Part shown: one piece after another, positions 36,515-43,763 of the stretch | Position numbering within the stretch: the first letter of the stretch is position 1 | Layout: the number at the start of each line of letters is the position of its first letter | Assembly: GCA_946481275.1 (NCBI GenBank) | Contig: CAMLMV010000014.1 | Location: 1 to 64,000, forward strand | From: an uncultured Massilia sp. | GTDB lineage: Bacteria > Pseudomonadota > Gammaproteobacteria > Burkholderiales > Burkholderiaceae | DNA length: 64,000 bases | Direction of reading: 5' to 3' | Program-made: the position numbers and the translations under genes | Notes under the pieces: model-generated | Seen by the model: only the letters and a program-made list of their open reading frames with translations | Database searches by the model: none | Told to the model about the DNA's origin: nothing

Positions 36515-36536
36515 TGTATTAAATTTATAGAATACA
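36515..36536 (+). promoter_or_regulatory. Perfect 6-10-6 palindromic operator before the zinc dehydrogenase
   Basis: TGTATT-AAATTTATAG-AATACA: the two six-base arms are exact reverse complements. The 16-mer AATTTATAGAATACAA (36522-36537) is identical to that before the dehydratase operon at 29685-29700. The -10-like TACAAA overlaps the right arm. This is the probable second target of the FadR-type GntR repressor, 17 bases before the dehydrogenase ATG. Confidence 0.7.
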
Positions 36537-36553
36537 AAACGAAAGGCAACAAC

Positions 36554-37573
36554 ATGAGTCAGATGAAGTGCGTAGTATGCGAATCCCCCGGCGACCTGCA
36601 GCTCGGCTTCAAGCCGGTGCCGGAGGCCGGTCCGGGCGAGGTGCTGCTGCGCGTGCGCCGGATCGGCGTGTGCGGCACGGACATGCACATCTTCCGCGGC
36701 ACGCAGCCGTTCCTCGCGTATCCGCGCGTGATGGGACACGAGCTGTCCGGTGAAGTGGTGACGGCGCCTGCGGGATCAGGCCTCGCGGCGGGCGACGAGG
36801 TGTTCGTGATGCCCTATCTGTCGTGCGGCGAATGCGTCGCCTGCCGCAAGGGCAAGACGAACTGCTGCACGCGCATCCAGGTGCTGGGCGTGCACCGCGA
36901 CGGCGGCATGGCCGAATACCTCACGCTCCCCGCGCAGTTCGTCCTCAAGACGGAAGGCATCTCGCTGGACGATGCCGCGATGCTGGAATTCCTCGCCATC
37001 GGCATGCACGCGGTCCGCCGCGGCGCCGTCGGCGCGGGGCAGCGCGTGCTGGTGGTCGGCGCGGGGCCGATCGGCGTGGCCGTCGCGCTGTTCGCGGCGC
37101 TGAAGGGCGCGCAGGTCACGGTGCTCGACGCGCGCGCGGACCGCCTCGGCTTCTGCCGCGACGTGTTGAAGGTCGCGCACACGGTGACGGCCGGCGAGGG
37201 CGACGTCGACGCGCTGCGCGAGGTCACGGGCGGCGATTTCTTCGACGCCGTGTTCGACGCCACCGGCAACATCAAGGCGATGGAGCGGGGCCTGGACTTC
37301 GTCGCGCATGGCGGCACGTACGTGCTCGTGTCGATCGTGCCGGAGCGGATCTCGTTCGCCGACCCGGAATTCCACAAGCGCGAGACGACCCTGCTCGGCA
37401 GCCGCAACGCGACCGTGGAGGACTTCCGCGAAGTGCTCGCGGCGATGAAGGCGGGCCTGGTGCCGACGCGGGCGATGAACACGCACCGCGCCACGCTGGA
37501 CGAATTCATCGACACGCTGCCGCGCTGGATGGACCCGGCCAGCGGCGTGATCAAGGCCATCGTCGAGGTGTGA
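36554..37573 (+). CDS. Zinc-dependent alcohol/sugar dehydrogenase (MDR family)
   Basis: 339 residues; the ATG at 36554 follows GAAAGG, and an upstream in-frame ATG at 36497 would run through the operator. Catalytic zinc ligands are in GVCGTDMH and MGHELSGE. The structural zinc loop CGECVACRKGKTNCC has four Cys, and the nucleotide loop is VVGAGPIGVAVALFA. It resembles L-threonine/galactitol/L-gulonate-type dehydrogenases. Because it shares an operator with the fucose operon, it probably oxidises a related sugar or sugar acid, such as L-galactonate or L-fucose itself. The substrate is not fixed. Confidence 0.82.
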   Translation: MSQMKCVVCESPGDLQLGFKPVPEAGPGEVLLRVRRIGVCGTDMHIFRGTQPFLAYPRVMGHELSGEVVTAPAGSGLAAGDEVFVMPYLSCGECVACRKGKTNCCTRIQVLGVHRDGGMAEYLTLPAQFVLKTEGISLDDAAMLEFLAIGMHAVRRGAVGAGQRVLVVGAGPIGVAVALFAALKGAQVTVLDARADRLGFCRDVLKVAHTVTAGEGDVDALREVTGGDFFDAVFDATGNIKAMERGLDFVAHGGTYVLVSIVPERISFADPEFHKRETTLLGSRNATVEDFREVLAAMKAGLVPTRAMNTHRATLDEFIDTLPRWMDPASGVIKAIVEV

Positions 37574-37606
37574 ATGATGCCGCTTCCCAGCGCGGCGGCG
37601 AGTTCC

Positions 37607-37629
37607 GGTAGAATGAGGGATTGTCTACC
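37607..37629 (+). promoter_or_regulatory. Inverted repeat and -10-like box before the GntR gene
   Basis: GGTAGA-11 nt-TCTACC, 23 bases before the regulator ATG. TAGAAT at 37609-37614 could be its -10 box. Half-site sequence and spacing differ from the TGTATT palindromes. It may be an autoregulatory site, a hairpin in the leader, or a weak terminator for the preceding dehydrogenase gene. Confidence 0.4.
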
Positions 37630-37652
37630 CGGCCTTCACGACTCCGGACTTC

Positions 37653-38567
37653 ATGGCCCGACCTCCAACCATCTTCAAGCGCAGCGCGAACCTGCTGCTG
37701 CAATACATAGCCGACCACGTGGGGGTCGGCGAAGCGCTTCCGACCGAGCAGCACATGGCCGAACTGGGCGAGGGCAGCCGCACGGCGATCCGCAGCGCGC
37801 TGGCGCACTTCCACGAGTGCGGCCTGATCAGCGACCTGAAGGAACGCCGGCTGCTGCGCAAGCCCGTCCGCACGGACTACTTCGACCTGGACGAGCTGCG
37901 CACGGGCGCGGATCGCATCCGCGAAGTGCTGATGGAGCGCATCTATCACAGCGACCTGCCGCCGGGCGCCGAGTTCTCGGAGACGGAACTGGCGCGCGCG
38001 GCCGGGACGAGCACGATCAGCGTGCGCGAATTCCTGATCGGCTTCTCGCACTCGGGCCTGATCGAGAAGAAGCCGCGCGGCGGCTGGCGCCTGTGCGCGT
38101 TCGACCGCTCGTTCGCGATGGAGCTGGCCGACGTGCGCCAGATGTTCGAGTTCGCCGCGATCGACCGCTTCGCCGCGCTGCCGCCGGATTCGCCGGCCTT
38201 CGCGGAGCTGCGGCAACTGATCGCGCGGCACGAGCAGCTGGGGTCCGTCATGCCGACGCATCACAAGGACTTTCCGGCGCTCGACCGCGATTTCCACGCG
38301 TTCCTGATGGGGCAACTGGACAACCGCTTTGCGCAGGGGTTCTTCGACCTCGTCTCGCTCGTGTTCCACTACCACTACCAGTGGGACAAGACGCAGGAAA
38401 TGGTGCGCAACGAGTACGCGGTGCACGAGCACCTGGACATCCTGCGGGCGCTGGCGCGGCGCGACGTGTCGGGCGCGCGCGAGGCGATGCGCGTCCACCT
38501 GAGTTCCGCACGCAGCACGCTGCTGCAATCGATCCGTGTCAGGGAAATGAAGGCGCACCCGGGCTGA
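37653..38567 (+). CDS. FadR/FCD-type GntR regulator of L-fucose genes
   Basis: 304 residues, longer than usual FadR proteins. The N terminus holds a first wHTH-like region (about 5-65, LLQYIADHVGVGEALPTEQHMAELGEGSRTAIRSALAHFHECGLI) and a second GntR-like segment (about 90-150, IREVLMERIYHSDLPPGAEFSETELARAAGTSTISVREFLIGFSHSGLIEKKPRGGWRL). An all-helical FCD effector domain follows, with metal-binding His residues (RDFHAFL, HYHYQW). Two wHTH-like segments in one protein is unusual. It probably represses the fucose operon and the zinc dehydrogenase through the 6-10-6 palindromes until a pathway sugar acid binds. Confidence 0.8.
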   Translation: MARPPTIFKRSANLLLQYIADHVGVGEALPTEQHMAELGEGSRTAIRSALAHFHECGLISDLKERRLLRKPVRTDYFDLDELRTGADRIREVLMERIYHSDLPPGAEFSETELARAAGTSTISVREFLIGFSHSGLIEKKPRGGWRLCAFDRSFAMELADVRQMFEFAAIDRFAALPPDSPAFAELRQLIARHEQLGSVMPTHHKDFPALDRDFHAFLMGQLDNRFAQGFFDLVSLVFHYHYQWDKTQEMVRNEYAVHEHLDILRALARRDVSGAREAMRVHLSSARSTLLQSIRVREMKAHPG

Positions 38568-38569
38568 CG

Positions 38570-38587
38570 CTCCCGCGGGCGCGGGAG
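38570..38587 (+). promoter_or_regulatory. Hairpin masking the ribosome site of the lactonase gene
   Basis: Perfect 7-bp stem CTCCCGC/GCGGGAG with loop GGGC. The 3' arm contains part of the GGAGG ribosome site of the next gene (ATG at 38593 or 38596). It may couple lactonase translation to ribosomes finishing the GntR gene, whose stop is at 38565-38567. Confidence 0.45.
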
Positions 38588-38592
38588 GGAGA

Positions 38593-39423
38593 ATGATGCT
38601 CGTCGACGCCCATCAACACTTCTGGCGGCTGGCCGACCGCAACGGCGCGTGGCCGCCGCCGGACCTCGCGGCCATCTACCGCGATTTCTTCCCGCCCGAC
38701 CTGGCGCCGCTGCTCGCGCAGCACGGCGTCGCGCGGACGGTGCTCGTGCAATCGATGCCCAACGAGGACGACACGCGCTTCATGCTCGGCCTGGCGCACG
38801 CGCACCCGTTCATCGGCGGCGTGGTCGGCTGGACCGACCTGAAGGCGCCCGATGCGCCGGCGCGGATCGCCGCGCTCGCGGAGGACTCCCTTTTGAAGGG
38901 CTTGCGGCCCATGCTGCAGGACATCGAGGACGACAACTGGATCGCCGACCCGGCGCTGGCGCCCGCGGTCGCGGCCATGCTGCGCCATGGCCTCAGCTTC
39001 GACGCGCTCGTCCTGCCGCGCCATCTGCCGGCCCTGTACGCGTTCGCACAGCGGCATCCGGACTTGCCCATCGTGATCGACCATGGCGCCAAGCCGCTGA
39101 TCGCCGCGGGCGTGCTGGAGCCGTGGCGCACCGACATCGCACGCCTGGCCGCGCTGCCGCAGGTGAGCTGCAAGCTGTCCGGGCTCGTCACCGAAGCGGG
39201 CGCCGACTGGGACGTCGAGCGCCTGCGGCCGTACGTCGACCACCTGCTGGCGTGCTTCGGGCCGCGCCGCCTGATCTGGGGCAGCGACTGGCCGGTGCTG
39301 GACCTGGCCGCCGATTATGGGCGCTGGCTCGCCGCCTGCGCGTCCCTGCTGGACGGACTGTCCGGTGCCGACCGGCTCGCCGTGTTCGGGCTGAATGCCC
39401 TGCGTTTCTACCGTATCGATTGA
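38593..39423 (+). CDS. Amidohydrolase-family L-fuconolactonase
   Basis: 276 residues, or 275 if the second ATG (38596) is used; GGAGG at 38584-38588 is better spaced for the latter. Amidohydrolase_2 family with DAHQHFWR (HxH metal site) at the N-terminus, VIDHGAKP and IWGSDWPVLD, which holds the conserved Asp. Close in style to L-fuconolactonases and L-rhamnono-lactonases, which open the sugar lactone to the acid. It joins the fucose dehydrogenase to the fuconate dehydratase. Confidence 0.83.
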   Translation: MMLVDAHQHFWRLADRNGAWPPPDLAAIYRDFFPPDLAPLLAQHGVARTVLVQSMPNEDDTRFMLGLAHAHPFIGGVVGWTDLKAPDAPARIAALAEDSLLKGLRPMLQDIEDDNWIADPALAPAVAAMLRHGLSFDALVLPRHLPALYAFAQRHPDLPIVIDHGAKPLIAAGVLEPWRTDIARLAALPQVSCKLSGLVTEAGADWDVERLRPYVDHLLACFGPRRLIWGSDWPVLDLAADYGRWLAACASLLDGLSGADRLAVFGLNALRFYRID

Positions 39424-39433
39424 GGAGTCTTGT

Positions 39434-39763
39434 ATGCAAAGAATGGGAATGGTCATCGGCATCGTGCCGGAAAAGATCGCGGAATATAAAACGCTGCACG
39501 CCGCCGTGTGGCCGCAGGTGCTGGCCCGCCTTGCGGAAGCCAATGTGCGCAATTACACGATCTTCCTGCGCGAGCCGGAAAACCTGTTGTTCGGCTATTG
39601 GGAATACCACGGTACGGATTTCGCCGCCGACATGGCGCATATCGCGGCCGATCCGGAAACGCAGCGCTGGTGGACGTTCTGCAGCCCGTGCCAGGTGCCG
39701 CTGGCCAGCCGGGCCGACGGCGAGCACTGGGCGATGATGGAGCCCGTGTTCCACATGGACTGA
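39434..39763 (+). CDS. RhaM-type mutarotase (probably for L-fucose)
   Basis: 109 residues from the ATG at 39434, ten bases after the lactonase stop. L-rhamnose mutarotase family (DUF718): MGMVIGIVPEKIAEYKTLHAAVWPQVL, NYTIFLREPENLLFGYWEY and RWWTFCSPCQ. The family interconverts anomers of L-rhamnose or L-fucose-like 6-deoxysugars. In this cluster it likely presents the anomer that the L-fucose dehydrogenase accepts. Confidence 0.85.
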   Translation: MQRMGMVIGIVPEKIAEYKTLHAAVWPQVLARLAEANVRNYTIFLREPENLLFGYWEYHGTDFAADMAHIAADPETQRWWTFCSPCQVPLASRADGEHWAMMEPVFHMD

Positions 39764-40135
39764 CGTCTGCCGCCGGCCGCATCCCCTGCGGCCGGCGTAT
39801 CACCTCGTCCCGCCTTTCCTTCTCCGCCGCGCAATGCGGCGTCCGCATCCGTTCGATCCACGCGTGAAAATATGTGAAAAATGTCCGTCGCGGAGGGATT
39901 GCGGGATCTTTAAATTTAACAAAAACACTCGATTATTTACCTCGCATATCGTGGTTTCGTTTTGATCGATTTCATGATGACTGTTATTGAATTTAACATT
40001 GTCATGGAATATGCGGCTGATTAGCATCGATACGATTCGGATGCATAAGGCAGAGATTTTCCAGCGCCGGAGTCGTTGCATCCGATGACAAACCGTTGTG
40101 GTGTTCCTTTGAATTTTTTTCAGGAGTCAACCCGC
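39764..40135. other. AT-rich gene-free region with terminator and inverted repeats
   Basis: 372 bp without a gene. It opens with a strong hairpin at 39771-39797 (CGCCGGCCGCA/TGCGGCCGGCG, 11-bp perfect stem, loop TCCCC), a probable end for the fucose cluster transcripts. About 39880-40030 is markedly AT-rich. A 9-bp inverted repeat TCGGATGCA (40037-40045)/TGCATCCGA (40077-40085) lies before the first small secreted-protein gene and could form an mRNA leader hairpin. I see no reading frame with coding character here. Confidence 0.55.
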
Positions 40136-40441
40136 ATGAAAATCTCTTCCAGCATGTCGTTCAAGCTCCTCGCTCTCGCCGGCGCGATGATGGTGTCGAC
40201 GGCGTTCGCGGCGAGCTACGACGCCTGCGATGGTGCCTGTACCAGGTACGCGCAGGACGCCTATGCCTCGGCCAAATCGTATTACACGACACAGCAGACC
40301 AATTACTGCAACGGCCTGGCGGATCCGAACGCCCGATCCGCCTGCCTGGCCAGTGTGCCGGCGTCCGCGGAGCAGCAAGCCCAGGGCGTGTACACCTACG
40401 TGTACAACGAATGCACGCGCAGCTGCAGGGCTTCGCCGTAA
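40136..40441 (+). CDS. Small secreted six-cysteine protein, copy 1
   Basis: 101 residues from the ATG at 40136, behind AGGAG (40122-40126). Signal peptide about 1-25 (SFKLLALAGAMMVSTAFA/AS). The mature part of about 75 residues carries six Cys: CDGAC, then CNGLADPNARSAC, then CTRSC. It shares YYTTQQTNYCN, LADP, SACLA and VPA-AEQQ-Q-VYT with the gene 28 bases downstream, so the pair is a tandem duplication. Three disulfides are likely. I do not recognise the family or function. Confidence 0.78.
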   Translation: MKISSSMSFKLLALAGAMMVSTAFAASYDACDGACTRYAQDAYASAKSYYTTQQTNYCNGLADPNARSACLASVPASAEQQAQGVYTYVYNECTRSCRASP

Positions 40442-40468
40442 ATCCTAACAACTCAGGAGGATGGTCGT

Positions 40469-40777
40469 ATGAGGATTCTGTCCGGAATGCCACTCAAATC
40501 CCTGGTCATTGGCGGTGTCGTGGCGATGGTCGTCTCGACCGCGTATGCGGCGACTTACCAGCAGTGCCTGCCGTCGTGCACGCAGAATGCACAGGCGGTC
40601 GCCAACCAGGCTAAAGCCGCTTACACGACGCAGCAGACCAATTACTGCAACAGCCTGGCCGACCCGGCGGCCAAGTCCGCCTGCCTGGCCGGTGTGCCGG
40701 CCTATGCCGAGCAGCAGTCGCAGAATGTCTACACCCAGGCGTTCAACGCCTGCATGCGGGACTGCACGAGCGTCTGA
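40469..40777 (+). CDS. Small secreted six-cysteine protein, copy 2
   Basis: 102 residues; ATG at 40469 behind AGGAGG (40455-40460). Signal peptide about 1-27 (SLVIGGVVAMVVSTAYA/AT). Six Cys in the same places as copy 1 (CLPSC, CNSLADPAAKSAC, CMRDC). It is co-directional and probably co-transcribed with copy 1, and is followed by a strong terminator. Divergence between copies is greatest in the signal peptide and the segment just before YTTQQTNYC. Function unknown. Confidence 0.78.
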   Translation: MRILSGMPLKSLVIGGVVAMVVSTAYAATYQQCLPSCTQNAQAVANQAKAAYTTQQTNYCNSLADPAAKSACLAGVPAYAEQQSQNVYTQAFNACMRDCTSV

Positions 40778-40798
40778 GCGCGCCAGCGCGTTGTCCTC

Positions 40799-40835
40799 GG
40801 CGTCCCGCCCGGCATGGCCGGCCGGGGCGCCTTTT
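40799..40835 (+). terminator. Rho-independent terminator after the small secreted proteins
   Basis: Fifteen-base arms (40799-40813 and 40817-40831) pair with one mismatch and one G-T pair around an ATG loop, followed by TTTT. It separates the cysteine-rich pair from the next gene. Confidence 0.75.
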
Positions 40836-40860
40836 CATTGAACCCTCCCACGGAGCCAAG

Positions 40861-41310
40861 ATGCGCCGCACTCTTTTAGCAGTCATGTCGATGTCCTGCC
40901 TGTTTCCGGCGGCCGCCTGGGCCGCGCCCGCCCCGTGCAGCCTGGTCGACCAGGAAACCCTCGCGGCGCTCGCGCTCGGCGACGCCGTCACGAAGGTCGA
41001 ACACAAGACGGTGCCGGCCAGGGGGCAGGTGCCCGAGCAGCACGTCGACATGTGCACGATCACGCCGCGCGTCGGGGCGTCGCCATCCCTCAGCATCATG
41101 GTGATGCCGCTGCCCAGCAAGACCTCGTCGGCCAAACCGGCCTGCCACGACAACACCGTGAAGAACGTCGGGATGGCGTCCTGCTTCGGCGTCGCGCGCG
41201 GGAACATGGTGAGCGTGTCGCTGGTGTCCCCGCTGGCGACCTTCGCCGCGCAGAACGCGACCCTGCGCGCGCGGTTCGGGCGCCTGGTCGACGGCGGCGC
41301 CGCGAAGTGA
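40861..41310 (+). CDS. Secreted protein of unknown function
   Basis: 149 residues; GGAG before the ATG. Signal peptide about 1-21 (LLAVMSMSCLFPAAAWA/AP). The mature part has four Cys (PCSLVD, DMCTIT, PACHDN, ASCFGV), so probably two disulfides. It contains a CSLVDQETLAALAL opening seen in several small periplasmic or lipoprotein-like families, but I cannot assign it. It converges on the exporter operon with three bases between stops. Confidence 0.65.
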   Translation: MRRTLLAVMSMSCLFPAAAWAAPAPCSLVDQETLAALALGDAVTKVEHKTVPARGQVPEQHVDMCTITPRVGASPSLSIMVMPLPSKTSSAKPACHDNTVKNVGMASCFGVARGNMVSVSLVSPLATFAAQNATLRARFGRLVDGGAAK

Positions 41311-41313
41311 CCG

Positions 41314-42549
41314 TCAGCCGTCGCTGCGCAGCGCGGCGATCGGGTCGAGCGCCGCCGCCTGGCGCGCGGGGTAGACGCCGAAGCCCAGTCCGACCGCCAC
41401 GCACGCCAGCACGGCCAGCAGCAGGCTCACGGGCGACCACGCCACCGACCACCCGGCCAGCGCCGCGATGCTGTAGGCCGCGACGGCGCCCAGCACGAGG
41501 CCGAGCAGGGCGCCGCTGACCGCGATCACGAGCGCCTCGGCCAGGAATTGTTCCACTACGTCGCGGCGGCGCGCGCCCAGTGCGCGCTTCAGGCCCACTT
41601 CGCGCCGGCGCTCCAGCACATTGGCCAGCATGATGTTCATGATGCCGATGCCGCCCACCAGCAGGGAGACTGCCGCGATCGAACTCATGACGATCGTGAA
41701 GATGCGCTGCGTCTGCTGGTTCTGGCGGTACAGCCCCATGGGCACGATGAGGTTCGTGTCGTCGACGCCGCCATGGCGCTGGTGGATGACCGCCTGCAGC
41801 ACGCGCGCCGCGTCGTCCGGCGCGACCTTGTCGTCCAGGCGCACGCTGATGCCGTCCACTTCGTCCTCGATGCGGCGGAAGCTGAAACGCGCGCGGGCCG
41901 TTTCCCATGGCACGAACAGGCGTTCGTCGTCCAGGCCCAGCTTGACGCCTTCGAACTCCGACTTGCTGGGCGTGCGGTCGGCCAGCACACCGACCACCTG
42001 CAGCCACACGTGGTTGACCTTGACGCGCTGGCCGACGGCCGGCGCGGCGCCGAACAGCGTGTGCGCCAGGCGCGCGCCCAGCACGCAGACGGGAGCCAGC
42101 GTTGCGCCGTCGGAGGGCGTCAGCCAGCGCCCGACCTTGAGCTGCAAGCCGCCATGGTCCGCATAGCCCGGCGACACGGCAAACGCGCGCCCGCTCACCA
42201 CCTGGTCGCCGACGACCAGCTGGTCGACCTTGATTTCCTTCTTCAGCGCCACCGATTGGGCGCCCGGCACGACGGACAGCGCCGCCGCCGCATCGCCGGC
42301 CGACAGGCCCAGCGAGCGGGTGCGGATGTCCTTCAGCTGCTCGGCGTCGATGCCCTTGCTCTCGACGATGACGTTGTTCAGGCCCAGCTCCGCGACGAGG
42401 CGCAGCGCCTCGCGCCGGCTGCCTTCGCCCACGGCGAGCATCGCGACGATGGCGCCCACGCCGAAGATCATGCCCAGCAACGTGAGGCCGGTGCGCAGTT
42501 TGCGGCGTTTCAGTTCGGCGACGGCTTCCAGCAGGAGTGCACGGTTCAT
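41314..42549 (-). CDS. MacB-type ABC transporter permease
   Basis: 411 residues from the ATG at 42549, which overlaps the adaptor stop by 4 nt. TM1 (about 20-43, GLTLLGMIFGVGAIVAMLAVG), a large periplasmic MacB_PCD domain (about 44-280), then three C-terminal helices of the FtsX domain (SIAAVSLLVGGIGIMNIMLANVLERRREVGLKRALGARR, and the GALLGLVLGAVAAYSIAALA and VSLLLAVLACVAVGLGFGVYPARQAAALDPI segments). It is a mechanotransmission-type permease that drives periplasmic substrates outwards through an adaptor and an outer-membrane channel. No outer-membrane factor gene is adjacent. Confidence 0.87.
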   Translation of the reverse strand: MNRALLLEAVAELKRRKLRTGLTLLGMIFGVGAIVAMLAVGEGSRREALRLVAELGLNNVIVESKGIDAEQLKDIRTRSLGLSAGDAAAALSVVPGAQSVALKKEIKVDQLVVGDQVVSGRAFAVSPGYADHGGLQLKVGRWLTPSDGATLAPVCVLGARLAHTLFGAAPAVGQRVKVNHVWLQVVGVLADRTPSKSEFEGVKLGLDDERLFVPWETARARFSFRRIEDEVDGISVRLDDKVAPDDAARVLQAVIHQRHGGVDDTNLIVPMGLYRQNQQTQRIFTIVMSSIAAVSLLVGGIGIMNIMLANVLERRREVGLKRALGARRRDVVEQFLAEALVIAVSGALLGLVLGAVAAYSIAALAGWSVAWSPVSLLLAVLACVAVGLGFGVYPARQAAALDPIAALRSDG

Positions 42550-43763
42550 GTCTTGTCGTCTTTCGGGGGAAGGAGCACAACCTGCGCGCCGGCCGCGAGG
42601 CCGCTCCTGATTTCGCTGCGCACCGGGCCGCGCTGGCCCAGTTCGACCTTGTGCTTCACGGCGCGGCCGGCGTCGACGGTGTACACGGCATACGCGGCGC
42701 CATCCTGCACGAGCGCGATGTTCGGCACCGTCAGCGCCGCCGCCTTCGTCACCAGTTGCACCGTGCCGTGCAGCGCCTGGCCGGGCTTCAGCCCCAGCTT
42801 GCGTGCCGTATCGGTGCCGATGGCGGCTTCGAAATCGCTGTACTTGACGGGCGACTCGGGCGAGATGACGCCGGCGCTGCTGCCGACCCGCGTCACCGTG
42901 AGGTCCAGCGCCAATCCCGTACCGGCCAGGCGCACGCGCACGCGCAGGCCCGGCTTGAGTCCGTAGGCCTGGCCCTCGGCCACGGTGAAGTGCGCCACGA
43001 GCTGGTCGAGGTCGGGCAGGGCGCCGAACGGCTCGCCGGCCATCTGGTTGGCACCGACCTGCGGCTTGGCGCCGTCCCAGCGCGCCGCGAGCAGGAACAC
43101 GCCGTCGTGCGGCGCCACCAGTTCCAGCGCGTCCAGGCTCTTGCGCTGCTGCGCCGCGTTCTGCGCCACGCTGTCGCGCTGGGAGTGCAGCACGGCGTCC
43201 TGCGCGGCGGCGCGGGCCTGCGCCTGGCCCCCTTTCCAGTCCAGGTAGGTGCGCTTCTTCGTGAGGAAGCCGACGTCGGCCAGCGCATCGAGGATCTCGT
43301 TGCGGGGGAACAGGGAGAGGTCGACGCCTTCGTAGCGGCGCGAGAGCCCGAGGTCGTCCTCGACCCTGGCGCGCTCGCCGGCCAGTACGTTCTTTTCGAC
43401 GTCCGCGTTCCGGCGGTTGGCTTCCTCGGCCAGCGTCTTGCGCAGCAGTTCGACGTCGGCCTGCGACAGTTCCGCGCGTGCCTGCGGCGCGTCGAAGCGG
43501 GCCACGACCTGGCCTTTCGTGACGCTGCTGCCGTCCGGGATCATCTCCACCAGCACGCGGCCGGACCAGCCGCTGCCCGGCACCGTGAGCGGCGTGTTGG
43601 CGGCGGCGCGGATCTCGCCGTCCGCTTCCAGGGTTTCGGTCCACGCGCGCGGGGCCAGCGTCTCGGCCGGACCGCCGGCCGTCGACGACGCGCTGCCGCA
43701 ACCGGACAGCAGGGCCGCCAGCGCGGCGGCGAACAGACATGGGCGTAGCATCGGAGGTCTCAT
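42546..43763 (-). CDS. Periplasmic adaptor lipoprotein (HlyD/MacA-like)
   Basis: 405 residues. The signal peptide ends in the lipobox LLSGC (Cys near 22), so it is a lipoprotein. Adaptor layout: barrel-sandwich halves (GRVLVEMIPDGSSVTKGQVVARFD and ELVAPHDGVFLLAARWDG) flank a coiled coil (about 90-190), followed by beta-barrel and membrane-proximal domains. It begins and ends in 4-nt overlaps with its neighbours, so the four export genes form one translationally coupled operon. Confidence 0.84.
   Translation of the reverse strand: MRPPMLRPCLFAAALAALLSGCGSASSTAGGPAETLAPRAWTETLEADGEIRAAANTPLTVPGSGWSGRVLVEMIPDGSSVTKGQVVARFDAPQARAELSQADVELLRKTLAEEANRRNADVEKNVLAGERARVEDDLGLSRRYEGVDLSLFPRNEILDALADVGFLTKKRTYLDWKGGQAQARAAAQDAVLHSQRDSVAQNAAQQRKSLDALELVAPHDGVFLLAARWDGAKPQVGANQMAGEPFGALPDLDQLVAHFTVAEGQAYGLKPGLRVRVRLAGTGLALDLTVTRVGSSAGVISPESPVKYSDFEAAIGTDTARKLGLKPGQALHGTVQLVTKAAALTVPNIALVQDGAAYAVYTVDAGRAVKHKVELGQRGPVRSEIRSGLAAGAQVVLLPPKDDKT

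Noticed and set aside
37607..37629. Third copy of the fucose operator before the GntR gene
   Set aside because: Its half-sites (GGTAGA/TCTACC) and 11-nt spacing differ from TGTATT-N10-AATACA, so it is listed as a separate inverted repeat of unclear use.
41314..43740. 808-codon reading of the permease frame as a fusion with the adaptor
   Set aside because: The upstream part is the adaptor gene read in another frame. The permease has its own ATG at 42549 in a 4-nt overlap with the adaptor stop.
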